Notes: a model not told the origin generated them from the sequence alone. Positions 1-8,552 are shown, counted from the first letter of the stretch. The stretch: 34,600 nt of DNA from Lachnospiraceae bacterium (GCA_024687745.1 JAILEM010000200.1:1-34600), one strand, 5' to 3'. A program made the numbers and translations.

Positions 1-153
1 GTGATTGAGGTTACCGAAGGTTATCTCAGAGAAAAAATGTATGAGTTTCGAGGCCGAAAGGTGAACCGAGAGTGGTTTGCTTACCGGCTTTTTTATGTAA
101 AAAATCAATGCAAAATGATGAAACTAATTTACAAATTAGTAGAATTATGTTAA
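1..153 (+). CDS. 3' end of an unidentified gene (partial)
   Basis: Frame 1 is open from the first base of the window to a TAA at 151-153, about 50 residues. The visible tail is rich in basic and aromatic residues (for example VNREWFAYRLFYVKNQCK). I do not recognise the family. The GTG at position 1 has no visible upstream sequence, so the true start probably lies outside the window. The reading could also be chance, since it is short. The following 108 bases to the next gene are AT-rich and hold no other convincing ORF. Confidence 0.3.
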   Translation: MIEVTEGYLREKMYEFRGRKVNREWFAYRLFYVKNQCKMMKLIYKLVELC

Positions 154-261
154 CCTACTAAATAGAGGCATTTTATAACTTTTTGAGAAAAATGCAAAAA
201 GATAAATACCCATGTAGCAAATTAAATTTCAGGATATCTGATTAACGGGGAGAACAAAAAA

Positions 262-669
262 ATGGAAATCAAGCGAGTTGAGGAGAATGACATAATAGGC
301 GAATTCATAAATGTAGCGTTTTCAGAGTATGCTGCTGATTGTGATGTAGCACTTAACTTTGAAGAGTTTTGTTTTGTGGCAGAAGATGATGGCAAAATTG
401 TGGGAGTTATCACTGGTAGAGCATACTATAACGAGGTGCATATCGGAGATCTGATTGTTGCCAAAGCATACAGAAGAGAGGGCGTTGGCAGTAAACTTGT
501 TGAGGCTGTAGAGAATGCATACAAAGATAAGGGCTATGAAAAAATAGCGCTTACAACATTTGGGTTTCAGGCACCAGAGTTTTATAAAAAACTTGGATAT
601 GAATTGGAATTTATCCGGAAGGATAATGATTCTAAGCTTAGTAAGTATTTTTATTTGAAGAAGATATGA
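262..669 (+). CDS. GNAT family N-acetyltransferase
   Basis: This 135-residue protein is a single Gcn5-related N-acetyltransferase domain, expected to move an acetyl group from acetyl-CoA to an amine. The acetyl-CoA pyrophosphate loop is clear at residues 71-76 (RREGVG), after a beta strand (GDLIVAKAY). The family's C-terminal signature follows in APEFYKKLGYELEF. The length is normal for a minimal GNAT. GGGGAG lies 9 bases before the ATG and supports this start. The substrate cannot be read from the sequence. The gene is visibly more AT-rich than genes further right, and it is followed by a gene remnant rather than an operon partner. Confidence 0.9.
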   Translation: MEIKRVEENDIIGEFINVAFSEYAADCDVALNFEEFCFVAEDDGKIVGVITGRAYYNEVHIGDLIVAKAYRREGVGSKLVEAVENAYKDKGYEKIALTTFGFQAPEFYKKLGYELEFIRKDNDSKLSKYFYLKKI

Positions 670-730
670 ATATTTTTCGTGTCTACTTTTCTTGACTGCT
701 ACACGCTTTTTCGGCTCTTTTCCGGAAGAC

Positions 731-829
731 ATGCCGGATCCTGAATTTGCCCCGGTTATCTGCAGGACAGAAGATAAGCCTTTTATCCCAATGGAAAACG
801 AACGCTTCGGTCCTTTTCAACCCTGCTAA
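731..829 (+). pseudogene. Short gene remnant (C-terminal fragment of an unknown protein)
   Basis: Between the acetyltransferase and the MFS gene, one frame reads like protein: FGSFPEDMPDPEFAPVIC, then a segment ending in ENERFGPFQPC and a TAA at 827-829. The amino-acid composition looks like real coding sequence, and the frame stays open upstream of the ATG at 731. There is no ribosome site before 731 and no recognisable domain. I read it as the tail of a lost gene. It could instead be chance. Confidence 0.25.
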
Positions 830-870
830 TACCCATTAGTTTAAGAATGATGATCGCAATCTGTCTGATA

Positions 871-2070
871 TCAGCATTTATCCTTGCGGGCAGTAAGGAA
901 CATCCGGATATAAAACACCGAAATCACCAAAACGATAGGGAAGCCTATTCCCGCAAGCACTCCTGCCTGCAGGTTATTAGCTGCTTTTTCCGATATATTT
1001 CCGATAATGGCAGGACCCACAGCTCCCCCTACATCTCCGGCGAGTGCTAAAAGCGCAAACATTGCCGTACCTCCGGTCGGAAGTATCTGTGATGATATAC
1101 TTATTGAACCCGGCCACATTATACCTACGGAAAATCCGCATAATGCACATCCTATCAGGCCAACCCATGGTATAGCCGCCAATCCGGCAACCAGATAACA
1201 CACAAGGCACATCAGGCCTGAGGCCATCATAAAGATCGTCAGATCAACTGTTTCACCGAATTTACCGTACAGCAATCTGCTGATTCCCATGAATACGGCG
1301 AATCCACAAGGCCCGGCCAGGTCTCCGACTGTTTTGGAAACATGCAGTGCCGATTCGGCAAATGCGGATGCCCACTGCCCCATGGCTATTTCTGAAGAAC
1401 CTGCACAGATCATGAGTACAATAAAAATCCAGAATGCTTTTGTTTTGAACAGTTCAAGCATTGTCATGCTCTTGCCGTCTTCCACCAGCGGTTCGATCGG
1501 ACAGGTAGCAAAATTATAAATGTTATACAGGGGAATGATTGACCATATGAGTGCCATTATCCTCCATTTTTCTATCCCAAAAACCGTAAAGAAAACTGTG
1601 GAGCATAAGACAACTCCGACCCATCCCCAGCAATAAAAGGAATGAAGGAGACTCATCATTGTATCCTTATTTTCAAACGGACAAGCTTCAACAATCGGAC
1701 TGACCAGCACTTCCGTCAATCCGCTTCCGACAGCATATATAAATACGCACACAAGGATCCCCCAAAATGGCACCGGCAATATGTCGGGTAATACAGCCAG
1801 CCCTGCAAGTCCTATCCCGGATGTGATCTCTGCAGCGATAACACATACTCTGTATCCCAGTTTATCCACTATTCCCGCACATAAGAAATCAACTACTAAC
1901 TGTGTAACAAAGAAACAGGTTGATACAAGTGCCAGATCACCAAAGGTTATATCATATGTATTGTGAAAGGTTATAAACAACAGCGGTACAAAATTGGCAC
2001 AGATAGCCTGCGTTACAAATCCCAGATAGCATGCAAGCTGTGTTTTTTTGTAGTTCTTTTCCATTCCCAT
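871..2070 (-). CDS. MFS transporter
   Basis: This 399-residue integral membrane protein has about 12 hydrophobic segments, the normal size for the major facilitator superfamily. The family's loop between segments 2 and 3 is visible as AGIVDKLGYR, a version of GxLaDrxGrk. A central polar stretch (around PIEPLVEDGKSMTMLELFKTK) matches the long 6-7 loop. AGAGG lies 7 bases before the first ATG, so translation starts at MGMEKN rather than the internal ATG two codons later. The general look resembles sugar or metabolite permeases, but the substrate is unknown. It is divergent from the small membrane protein at 2235 and shares overlapping promoters with it. Confidence 0.88.
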   Translation of the reverse strand: MGMEKNYKKTQLACYLGFVTQAICANFVPLLFITFHNTYDITFGDLALVSTCFFVTQLVVDFLCAGIVDKLGYRVCVIAAEITSGIGLAGLAVLPDILPVPFWGILVCVFIYAVGSGLTEVLVSPIVEACPFENKDTMMSLLHSFYCWGWVGVVLCSTVFFTVFGIEKWRIMALIWSIIPLYNIYNFATCPIEPLVEDGKSMTMLELFKTKAFWIFIVLMICAGSSEIAMGQWASAFAESALHVSKTVGDLAGPCGFAVFMGISRLLYGKFGETVDLTIFMMASGLMCLVCYLVAGLAAIPWVGLIGCALCGFSVGIMWPGSISISSQILPTGGTAMFALLALAGDVGGAVGPAIIGNISEKAANNLQAGVLAGIGFPIVLVISVFYIRMFLTARKDKC

Positions 2071-2128
2071 TTCCGATCCTCTTTAGTCTTTATCTCTTTT
2101 TCCTTGATCCGATTGAAATTCTCGAGCA

Positions 2129-2180
2129 TTGCATTCTCATCTGATTATAATATAATACAGATGCATATACCACTGCTCAA
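2129..2180. promoter_or_regulatory. Overlapping divergent sigma-A promoters
   Basis: On the plus strand TTGCAT (2129-2134) is followed after 16 bp by TATAAT (2151-2156), pointing to the small membrane protein. On the minus strand TTGAGC (2175-2180) is followed after 17 bp by TATTAT (2152-2157), pointing to the MFS gene. The two -10 boxes lie on top of each other, so polymerase should be able to occupy only one promoter at a time. Assignment is by inspection of hexamers only. Confidence 0.5.
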
Positions 2181-2234
2181 CTGTTTTGCATAAAATTCTA
2201 AATATCATTTCGAATAAAGGGAGGATTAAGACAT

Positions 2235-2687
2235 ATGAATAAGGGAAGCACTAAGATGATGGCAATGATAGCTGTGGGCCTGCAGGCACTGGCGACAGTG
2301 CTGGGATTGGTGATCGTAGTCTTGCAGAAAACAGTGCTCAAGGCATTTATGAATGTGCCCTCAGGTTCAGATACTATAGTATTTCCGCTGGCGTTGATCT
2401 TTGTGGCCTTACAGCTTATCATCTATATCGCCTTTTTCAGTATTTCCCGAAAAGAAGGCAACAGGGTCACGTGTATCATTCTGATCATAATATCCATAAT
2501 ACTTGCAGTTGTATCTGTACTTGGAAACGTGGTGGGAAATATTTATTATGCGCGGCAGGGAGTTGAGGCTATTGCAGGGTATTCCGGACTTACGACACTC
2601 ATATCCTATGTTAATACACTTTTTGCCATACCTGCAGAGGCTTTATTCTATATAGCGTGCGGACGGTATACATATAAACCGGAATAG
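2235..2687 (+). CDS. Small four-helix membrane protein, hypothetical
   Basis: This 150-residue protein has four predicted membrane helices at roughly residues 8-30, 45-70, 78-103 and 115-140. Short charged loops separate them (SRKEGNR between helices 2 and 3) and it ends in CGRYTYKPE. I do not recognise a named family. GGGAGG lies 10 bases before the ATG. It is transcribed away from the MFS gene and ends 16 bases before the convergent gene at 2704. No catalytic motif is visible. Confidence 0.75.
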   Translation: MNKGSTKMMAMIAVGLQALATVLGLVIVVLQKTVLKAFMNVPSGSDTIVFPLALIFVALQLIIYIAFFSISRKEGNRVTCIILIIISIILAVVSVLGNVVGNIYYARQGVEAIAGYSGLTTLISYVNTLFAIPAEALFYIACGRYTYKPE

Positions 2688-2703
2688 AAGATTGGCAGGC
2701 CCT

Positions 2704-2982
2704 TCACAGTGTTTTGGAATAATGCCCACGGCAGGCGTCCAGATTCTTGACAAACTGAAGGGCCTGTTCAAGATTACGGGCACAGCACTGCTCAAGAAAA
2801 TCCATACCATAATAGAGGGTATGATAAATGATGACCGATGAAGAGTCATTATAATCACGGTTCAATAACTTCCAGCAATGACTGGTAATCTTCGATTGTA
2901 AGATTATGGAATTAGCACTCTTATCAAGTACGTCAAAATCATTCAGATCAATCAGTTCATTTAATTCGTTGACAGTAAACAT
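2704..2982 (-). CDS. Small hypothetical protein (92 aa)
   Basis: The protein is soluble, acidic and probably mostly helical. It starts MFTVNELNELIDLNDFDVLD and contains a cysteine pair (EQCCARN) near the C terminus. No family is recognised. The frame can be extended six codons to a TTG at 3000. However, the strong GGGGGAG ribosome site lies inside that extension, 9 bases before the ATG at 2982, so the shorter start is preferred. It is monocistronic and convergent with the membrane protein gene. Confidence 0.6.
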   Translation of the reverse strand: MFTVNELNELIDLNDFDVLDKSANSIILQSKITSHCWKLLNRDYNDSSSVIIYHTLYYGMDFLEQCCARNLEQALQFVKNLDACRGHYSKTL

Positions 2983-3235
2983 GTTCCAATACTCCCCCAA
3001 ATGATAATCAGCTGATGCTGAGCATGCTTAGAAACGATACCTGAAGTATAACATAATAGACGGTGATACGCAACAATAAATATACTATGTGACATATAGT
3101 GAGCGATGTGATTAATTAAGCTGAGTATTTGCTTCCTTCAGATTATATCTTTTTCATACCGTGAAATTCGATTATGATAAAATGGATTATATAGGGGCGT
3201 TTTTGCTGAAATACGAAAGAGGATAAGGTGAGACT

Positions 3236-4519
3236 ATGGGACATAATGAAAGTATTTCATTTGAGGCAGACAGGGAGCGGATCTCAGAGATCCTTGATGA
3301 TATTGAATCAAAGCTTCGGGCTCTTGGCGTGAGTGAAAAAGCATGCGAAAGATCGAGATTTAAGATAGAAGATATCCTTATTGAACTGATCGCCAACAGT
3401 TCCGATAAGGCTATGATCAGAATAACCGTAAAAGAGTTTTTAGGCACGGTATCCGTAAGGCTTTCCTGTAAAGGCCGGAAGATGGATTATCAGGAGGATC
3501 TTAAGGAGCTGTTCTCGGGAGATATTGACGAAGAAGCCGAAAGCATCATCCGGGCAAATCTTCTGAAGGAATACCACAGAGACATCCAGACCTCTTACAG
3601 GGGCGGTTTTAATACGGCCACGGTTATCGTCCGGCACCGAAAGAAGAGTTCGATCATGATCTCTGCAGCGGCGCTGGTGATGGGTGTATTGTGCGGAGCA
3701 CTGTTAAAATCATTCTTGCCGGAGGAGACTTCGTCATTCTATGCCGTTTCGGTGTTTGGGACAGTGACTTCATTGTTCCTTCGCGCGATCAAGATGATGA
3801 TCTCACTGCTGGTTTTCTTCTCCATCGCATCATCACTGTCCGGGTTTGAGGATATGAAAGAGCTTGGAAAAGCCTTCGGCAGAGTCATTTCAATGTTTTC
3901 GTTTACCTCTGTCCTTACGATCGTTATAACTTACGGGATAACACAGATCATGCCTATCGGGAACGAATCGCTTAAGGCTGCGGCAAGCAGTTCTATGAAA
4001 TTTGAGACGATGAACGGTGCCTCCTCTTTGTCGGATATATTCTTAAACATCGTACCCGACAGTTTACTTAAAGCATTTATAGATACTAATATGCTGCAGA
4101 TCTTGTTCGCCTCCATACTTACCGGAATTGCGGTAACGATGATGGGTAAAGACTCCGCTAAGATAAGTGAAGTGCTTTCGGTCATGGATAAGCTCTTTCA
4201 GAAGGTTGTCTAAATAATTGTAAAGTTTATGCCGGTATGCATATTCTGCTCAATGGCATCTATGGTCATAAAGATTGATGCTGTCGAGCTGCATCAGGTT
4301 GCGGGGTGGATGGCACAGATTTATTTCTGTGATCTGGTTGTCATTATAATGCTTCTGATCCTGGTTGCGTTACTTGGACGAACTTCACCGATCTGGTTTC
4401 TTAAGCAAATCAGTCAGATCATGGTACAGGGATTTGCCGTGGCATCAAGTAATGCCGTGATCCCGATGATTCTGCAGAAACGAAATTTACTGATATATAT
4501 ATTTGGCACAGTGATATAG
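3236..4519 (+). pseudogene. Decayed SDF-family symporter gene with GHKL-like N-terminal domain
   Basis: The reading frame starts at an ATG after GAGGATAAGG and runs 325 codons to TAA at 4211-4213. The same frame resumes immediately and stays open to 4519. Residues 1-135 are soluble and carry EDILIELIANS, which resembles the N-box (ExxxN) of GHKL ATPases. From about residue 140 it becomes a membrane protein of the dicarboxylate/amino acid:cation symporter (SDF) family. The post-stop part contains the helix with FMPVCIFCSMASMVIKI and then AVASSNAVIP, the position of the serine-rich re-entrant loop. The C-terminal helices that form the transport site are missing. With the internal stop and lost end it should not make a working transporter. 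A sequencing error at the stop would not repair the missing end. Confidence 0.7.
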
Positions 4520-4719
4520 GCTCATTCAGGATCATGAGCGCAGGAGAGGGTTATTACTTATATTTGTGTACTGATAATGTTATCAGAGAAGACTCGTGGT
4601 ACGGATCTAAGACAAAGATCAATTACATGACTTATGTTTCAAAGGATAATGCTTTTCATCATGTTGAAGCGGGAGGCAAACCGGGGAAATATGAATTGAC
4701 TCCATTTGTGGAGAATTAG
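4474..4719 (+). pseudogene. 3' remnant of an unrelated gene joined to the symporter pseudogene
   Basis: In a different frame from the symporter, a coding-like stretch emerges near 4474 and ends at TAA 4717-4719. It reads TDIYIWHSDIGSFRIMSAG, then GYYLYLCTDNVIREDSWYG, and finishes GKYELTPFVEN. The protein-like reading clearly continues upstream of the first ATG (4534), which has no ribosome site. This is therefore the C-terminal tail of another gene fused by deletion or insertion. The aromatic, beta-rich look suggests a beta-sandwich or sugar-active protein, but I cannot name the family. Confidence 0.45.
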
Positions 4720-4720
4720 T

Positions 4721-4758
4721 AGGGAGCAAATGTCGCCTGCCGGGTGACCCTGCTCCCT
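4721..4758 (+). terminator. Possible stem-loop terminator
   Basis: AGGGAGCA (4721-4728) pairs perfectly with TGCTCCCT (4751-4758), followed by TTAGTTT. The loop is long (22 bases) and the T-run is interrupted, so it may be weak. It lies directly after the gene remnant and before the ADP-ribosylglycohydrolase gene. Confidence 0.35.
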
Positions 4759-4830
4759 TTAGTTTGCTCTATACTTAACCTGTAAACGATGAATGATTGA
4801 TTTTGCCTGAATAGGCGGAAGGAGGCAGTT

Positions 4831-5688
4831 ATGTACGGAGCGATAATAGGTGATATAGTAGGAAGCCCTTATGAATTCGATCGGGGAAGGAAAGTAAAGG
4901 ATTTTGGACCGTTGTTTACTGACAAGTCGGTGTTTACGGATGATTCCGTTATGACGATCGCTGTGGCCGAAGCCCTTATGGATGCCGGACCTGATGCGGG
5001 AGAGGAGGAGATTAAGGCTGCGGTTGTAAAGTCTATGCAGGAATGGGGACATAAGTATCCTTATGCGGGATACGGCGGACGGTTCATCGGATGGCTTGCA
5101 GAGAAGAATCCCAGGCCTTACGGGAGCTGGGGGAACGGATCCGCGATGCGGGTATCTGCGGTCGGATGGCTCTATGATTCTATTGAGAAAACAAGGGAAG
5201 TTGCCAGGTGGACTGCAGAAGTTACGCATAATCATCCTGAAGGCATAAAGGGAGCAGAAGCCACGGCAAGTGCGATCTTTCTTGCCAGGAACGGTAGCAG
5301 TAAGGATGAGATAAAGCAGTACATAATTGATGAGTTCGGATATGACCTGTCCAGGACATGTGATGAGATAAGGCCGGCTTATCATCATGTGGAGAGCTGC
5401 CAGGAGACAGTTCCCGAAGCGATAACGGCATTCCTTGAGGGGTCTGACTTTGAAGATGTAATAAGGACGGCGGTTTCGCTTGGTGGTGACTGTGATACTC
5501 TGACCTGTATTGCGGGCGGTATTGCGGAAGCGTTCTATGGGATACCGATCGGAATAATAGGTGAGTGCCTGACAAGGGTTGACGATGATATAAGGAAGGT
5601 CATCGAGCGGTTCGACAGTATCGTAAGGACCGGCAGGGAAGACAAGGAATGGGCGAAGGAGAATGAGGGGAGTACAAAAGGCATGTGA
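4831..5688 (+). CDS. ADP-ribosylglycohydrolase family protein (DraG-like)
   Basis: This 285-residue all-helical hydrolase has the metal-binding signatures of the DraG/ARH family: GDIVGSPYEF at the N terminus, TDDS at 36-39, NGSAMR at 102-107, and GGDCDT at 218-223. Family members use two magnesium ions to cut ADP-ribose from proteins, nucleic acids or small molecules in the cytoplasm. All main metal ligands appear present, so it should be active. The length is typical and AAGGAGG sits directly before the ATG. It is followed by further nucleotide and redox genes, including two macro-domain proteins that also bind ADP-ribose. The actual target is unknown. Confidence 0.93.
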   Translation: MYGAIIGDIVGSPYEFDRGRKVKDFGPLFTDKSVFTDDSVMTIAVAEALMDAGPDAGEEEIKAAVVKSMQEWGHKYPYAGYGGRFIGWLAEKNPRPYGSWGNGSAMRVSAVGWLYDSIEKTREVARWTAEVTHNHPEGIKGAEATASAIFLARNGSSKDEIKQYIIDEFGYDLSRTCDEIRPAYHHVESCQETVPEAITAFLEGSDFEDVIRTAVSLGGDCDTLTCIAGGIAEAFYGIPIGIIGECLTRVDDDIRKVIERFDSIVRTGREDKEWAKENEGSTKGM

Positions 5689-5709
5689 CAGGACATTAAG
5701 ACCTTATTG

Positions 5710-5718
5710 TGTTATACT
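5710..5718 (+). promoter_or_regulatory. Probable extended -10 promoter
   Basis: TGT directly precedes TATACT (5713-5718), the extended -10 form, about 36 bases before the reductase gene at 5755. No good -35 box is visible at 17 bp. It suggests that the reductase can be transcribed separately from the gene before it. Confidence 0.4.
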
Positions 5719-5754
5719 CAAAATCAGCGAAATTGAATAAAAGAGAGGTATCAT

Positions 5755-6393
5755 ATGGGAAAGAAAATCGTAGTTGTAAATGCAGGACCAAGAAAGGGAT
5801 GGAATACAGACACATTACTTACAGAGGCTGCCAAGGGTGCCGAAAGCGCCGGAGCTGAAATTATTCGTTTTGATTTGTTTAGACTGGAAAAGTATACAGG
5901 TTGCATCTCATGTTTTGGATGTAAGAAAGAACAGTTTAAGGGGCATTGTATATGCCGTGACGGCCTGACGCCGGTACTCGATGCGATCCGGGAATCCGAT
6001 GGTTTAATAATCGGCTCTCCCAATTATCTGTCAGAAATGACTGCATCATTCAGGGCATTGTATGAGAGACTGATATTCCAGAACCTGACGTATAATAAGG
6101 AGAATCCTTGCTGTAATGAACATAAGATCCCTGTAATACTTGTCATGACAAGTAATGCACCTGATACCATGTATGAAGGGCTTTTGAAAAACTATCAACA
6201 GACGCTTAATACTTTTGTAGGGCCTACAGATGTTTTTGTTAGCGGAGATACCCTTCAGGTTTCGGATTACAGCAAGCTTGACTGGGAATGGTCGATATTT
6301 GATCCCGAAAGCAAGAAAACACGGCATGAGACCGTATTCCCTCGAGAATGCAGCAGAATATTTGAAATGGGGAAGAAACTTGCAATCGATTAA
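5755..6393 (+). CDS. NADPH-dependent FMN reductase / iron-sulfur flavoprotein-type protein
   Basis: This 212-residue flavodoxin-fold protein starts with a beta strand and the FMN phosphate loop (VVVNAGPRKGWNTDTL). A cysteine cluster follows at C50, C53, C56, C65 and C67. The CxxCxxC pattern with a further cysteine resembles the 4Fe-4S motif of archaeal and clostridial iron-sulfur flavoproteins. SPNYLSEMTASFRALYER is the usual second FMN contact and dimer region. It probably passes electrons in the cytoplasm; the partner is unknown. AGAGAGG precedes the ATG. The reading through NADPH-dependent FMN reductase is firm, while the presence of a cluster is inferred from cysteine spacing. Confidence 0.85.
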   Translation: MGKKIVVVNAGPRKGWNTDTLLTEAAKGAESAGAEIIRFDLFRLEKYTGCISCFGCKKEQFKGHCICRDGLTPVLDAIRESDGLIIGSPNYLSEMTASFRALYERLIFQNLTYNKENPCCNEHKIPVILVMTSNAPDTMYEGLLKNYQQTLNTFVGPTDVFVSGDTLQVSDYSKLDWEWSIFDPESKKTRHETVFPRECSRIFEMGKKLAID

Positions 6394-6504
6394 ATACGAT
6401 TAAAAGGCAGGGATATAAAACCGGATCGTATGATGTACTGAATTTGTGACAGTTATTACAGCATGTTTGATGTTCGGAGACATTTAGTTGGTAAGGGAGA
6501 CAAG

Positions 6505-7182
6505 ATGATACAGGCAGTTGTCTTTGATATGTTTGAGACATTAGTGACTTTGTTTGAAGGGAAAACATATTTCAGTGAGAATATTGCGGCAGACGTTGGC
6601 GCTGATCCTGAGCTTTTTAGAAAAGAGTGGCATTCGATTGAGAAGGAAAGAAGCACCGGTGTTTACACTATTGAGCAGGGGCTGGAAATAGTCTTAAAAA
6701 GGCTTAGTGTATATTCTGAAGAAAATATAAGAATTGCTGCGAATAAAAGAAAAGAAAATCTTGAGGATACATTTTCCAAGGTCCCTGAGGATTCGATCAG
6801 GCTTTTACAGGAACTGAAGAAAAGAGGAATAAAGGTAGGACTTATAACTAACACTTTTTCAGATGAGAGAGACTTCATTAGAGACAGCATACTGTTTCAA
6901 TATTTCGATGCGGCACTGATTTCTTATGAGCAGGGGATTTGCAAGCCTGATCCTGAATTATACAGGAAAATGACAAAACTCCTTGAAGTGAAAGCGGATG
7001 AATGCTTATATGTGGGAGATGGAGGATCAAAGGAATTGTATGCTGCCAGAGAAGCCGGGATGCATCCTGTTCAATGCACCTGGTTTCATGACATGGCTTT
7101 TGAACCGCATATACCATGCCCGATACTTGACGAGTTTGATCACGCGGATCATCAGCTTGAAGTGTTGGATTTTCTTAATTAA
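6505..7182 (+). CDS. HAD superfamily hydrolase
   Basis: This 225-residue protein has the four HAD motifs in order: nucleophile D8 in VVFDMFETL, the threonine of LITNTFS, K147 in CKPDPELY, and D172 in VGDGGSKE. Motif I is DxFxT, with phenylalanine where phosphatases usually have the second aspartate. That form occurs in haloacid-dehalogenase-like and some uncharacterised subfamily IA members, so phosphatase activity is not assured. An upstream ATG at 6463 is in frame. The ATG at 6505 has AAGGGAG at proper spacing and starts right before the first core strand, so it is preferred. It lies 18 bases before the macro-domain gene, probably in one transcript. Confidence 0.88.
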   Translation: MIQAVVFDMFETLVTLFEGKTYFSENIAADVGADPELFRKEWHSIEKERSTGVYTIEQGLEIVLKRLSVYSEENIRIAANKRKENLEDTFSKVPEDSIRLLQELKKRGIKVGLITNTFSDERDFIRDSILFQYFDAALISYEQGICKPDPELYRKMTKLLEVKADECLYVGDGGSKELYAAREAGMHPVQCTWFHDMAFEPHIPCPILDEFDHADHQLEVLDFLN

Positions 7183-7200
7183 GGAGGTGGGGTTGAGTTT

Positions 7201-8358
7201 ATGGCGTTTAGGATAATACGAAATGATATTACAAAAGTTACGGCAGATGCTATCGTTAACACTGCGAATCCGGATGTTGCTTATGCATCAGGTGTAGACG
7301 GAGCAATTTATGAAGCGGCAGGGGCAAAAGCCCTTCTGGCTGAGCGGGAAAAAATAGGTGAGATGAATGTTGGGCAGGCGGCCGCTACGCCTGCCTTTGC
7401 CCTTGATGCGAAGTATATCATACATACGGTTGGCCCTGCGTGGGCTGATGGTAAGCACGGAGAGTTTGCAGATTTACGAAGCTGTTACGTGAACAGTCTA
7501 AACCTCGCCGGAGAACTTGGCTGCGAGAGTGTTGCTTTTCCTCTTATAGCCACCGGTGTCTATGGATTTCCCAAAGCGGAGGCCCTAAGGATAGCTATAT
7601 CTGTATTCAGTGATTTTCTGCTGAAGGAAGATATGGAGATCATTCTTGTCGTATTCGACAAGGAATCTTTCGTCCTCTCGGATAAGGTCTTTTCGGATGT
7701 CGACAGCTATATAGATGAAAATTATGCATCCGAACAGATAAAGGAAGAGTACGGCAGTGAGGAAGCATATAAATCTCTTTCCGGGAACCGGTTAGGGCGG
7801 TTGTTCAGAGAACGCAGGAGGGCGGGTAGAGCTGATAAAGCCGTTGAACCCATTGTATATGAAGAAGATGCTGTTATTTTGGATTCAATCGAAGAAGAAG
7901 TTGATGATGTTGAATTTCTGGGAGCAACACCACCGATGGCAGCTTCTATGGCTATGTCTGCTTCGGTTAAGTCCGATAATAAAGCAGAACCATCCCTTGA
8001 TGACAGAGTACTGCATGTGGCTGATACCTGGCAGGAGAGCCTGTTTCATATTATAGATGAAAAGGGATATACTGACACGGAAGTTTATAAAAGGGCCAAC
8101 ATAGACAGGAAACTTTTTTCGAAAATACGCGGAAATACCGCATACCAGCCCAAGAAGATAACCGCGGTTGCTTTTGCACTGGCTCTTAAGCTGAATCTTG
8201 ATGAAACGAAGGATCTTCTCGGGCGGGCAGGATATGCACTGTCTCCGAGCAGTGTATTCGACCTTATAATAGAATATTTCATAGAACATGGAGTATATGA
8301 TTCTTATACGATAAACCTTGCCCTGTTTGAACATGATCAACCGCTTCTGGGCGAATGA
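7201..8358 (+). CDS. Macro-domain protein with C-terminal XRE-like helix-turn-helix
   Basis: Residues 1-155 form a macro domain that binds ADP-ribose: NTAN at 20-23, GVDGAIYEAAG at 31-41 with D33, and IATGVYGFP at 116-124. Residues 155-265 are a charged, acidic linker. Residues 267-385 form a helical domain with an XRE-like helix-turn-helix (YKRANIDRKLFSKIRG, then GRAGYALSPS). The domain pair suggests a DNA- or RNA-bound sensor or eraser of ADP-ribose signals; that is inference. The first loop lacks the usual glycine triplet (ASG instead of GGG) but keeps the aspartate important for ADP-ribosyl hydrolysis. AAGGAGG lies 13 bases before the ATG, a rather long spacing. It follows the HAD gene closely. 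Confidence 0.85.
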   Translation: MAFRIIRNDITKVTADAIVNTANPDVAYASGVDGAIYEAAGAKALLAEREKIGEMNVGQAAATPAFALDAKYIIHTVGPAWADGKHGEFADLRSCYVNSLNLAGELGCESVAFPLIATGVYGFPKAEALRIAISVFSDFLLKEDMEIILVVFDKESFVLSDKVFSDVDSYIDENYASEQIKEEYGSEEAYKSLSGNRLGRLFRERRRAGRADKAVEPIVYEEDAVILDSIEEEVDDVEFLGATPPMAASMAMSASVKSDNKAEPSLDDRVLHVADTWQESLFHIIDEKGYTDTEVYKRANIDRKLFSKIRGNTAYQPKKITAVAFALALKLNLDETKDLLGRAGYALSPSSVFDLIIEYFIEHGVYDSYTINLALFEHDQPLLGE

Positions 8359-8544
8359 TCATTTTTATTTTGGACAGGAGAGGCTATAATCTCTACGGTT
8401 CTTTTTGATGGAATTGATGGAGAAAAGAGGCATTCATATGACGACCTGGCAGCTGAGTACAACTTAAGTGCCGGCAGGATACGCCAGATTGAGAGGCGTG
8501 CGTTAAGGAAGCTCCGTCATCCGAAAAATACTGAATCCAGATGA
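8359..8544 (+). pseudogene. Remnant of sigma-70 region 4
   Basis: Directly after the macro-domain stop, and in the same frame, 61 codons are open to TGA at 8542-8544. The reading contains SYDDLAAEYNLSAGRIRQIE followed by RRALRKLRHP, which is the C-terminal DNA-binding region 4 of primary sigma factors. There is no ATG, GTG or TTG in this frame before the motif and no region 2 or 3, so it is not a functional sigma factor. Known homology of the motif is strong. How the fragment got here is unknown. Confidence 0.65.
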
Positions 8545-8552
8545 AGTTTTTT

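Noticed and set aside
2696-2766. An 11-bp perfect inverted repeat (CAGGCCCTTCA / TGAAGGGCCTG) 49 bases apart.
   Set aside because: It lies inside the end of a coding region with a long gap, and one such match is expected by chance in a window of this size.
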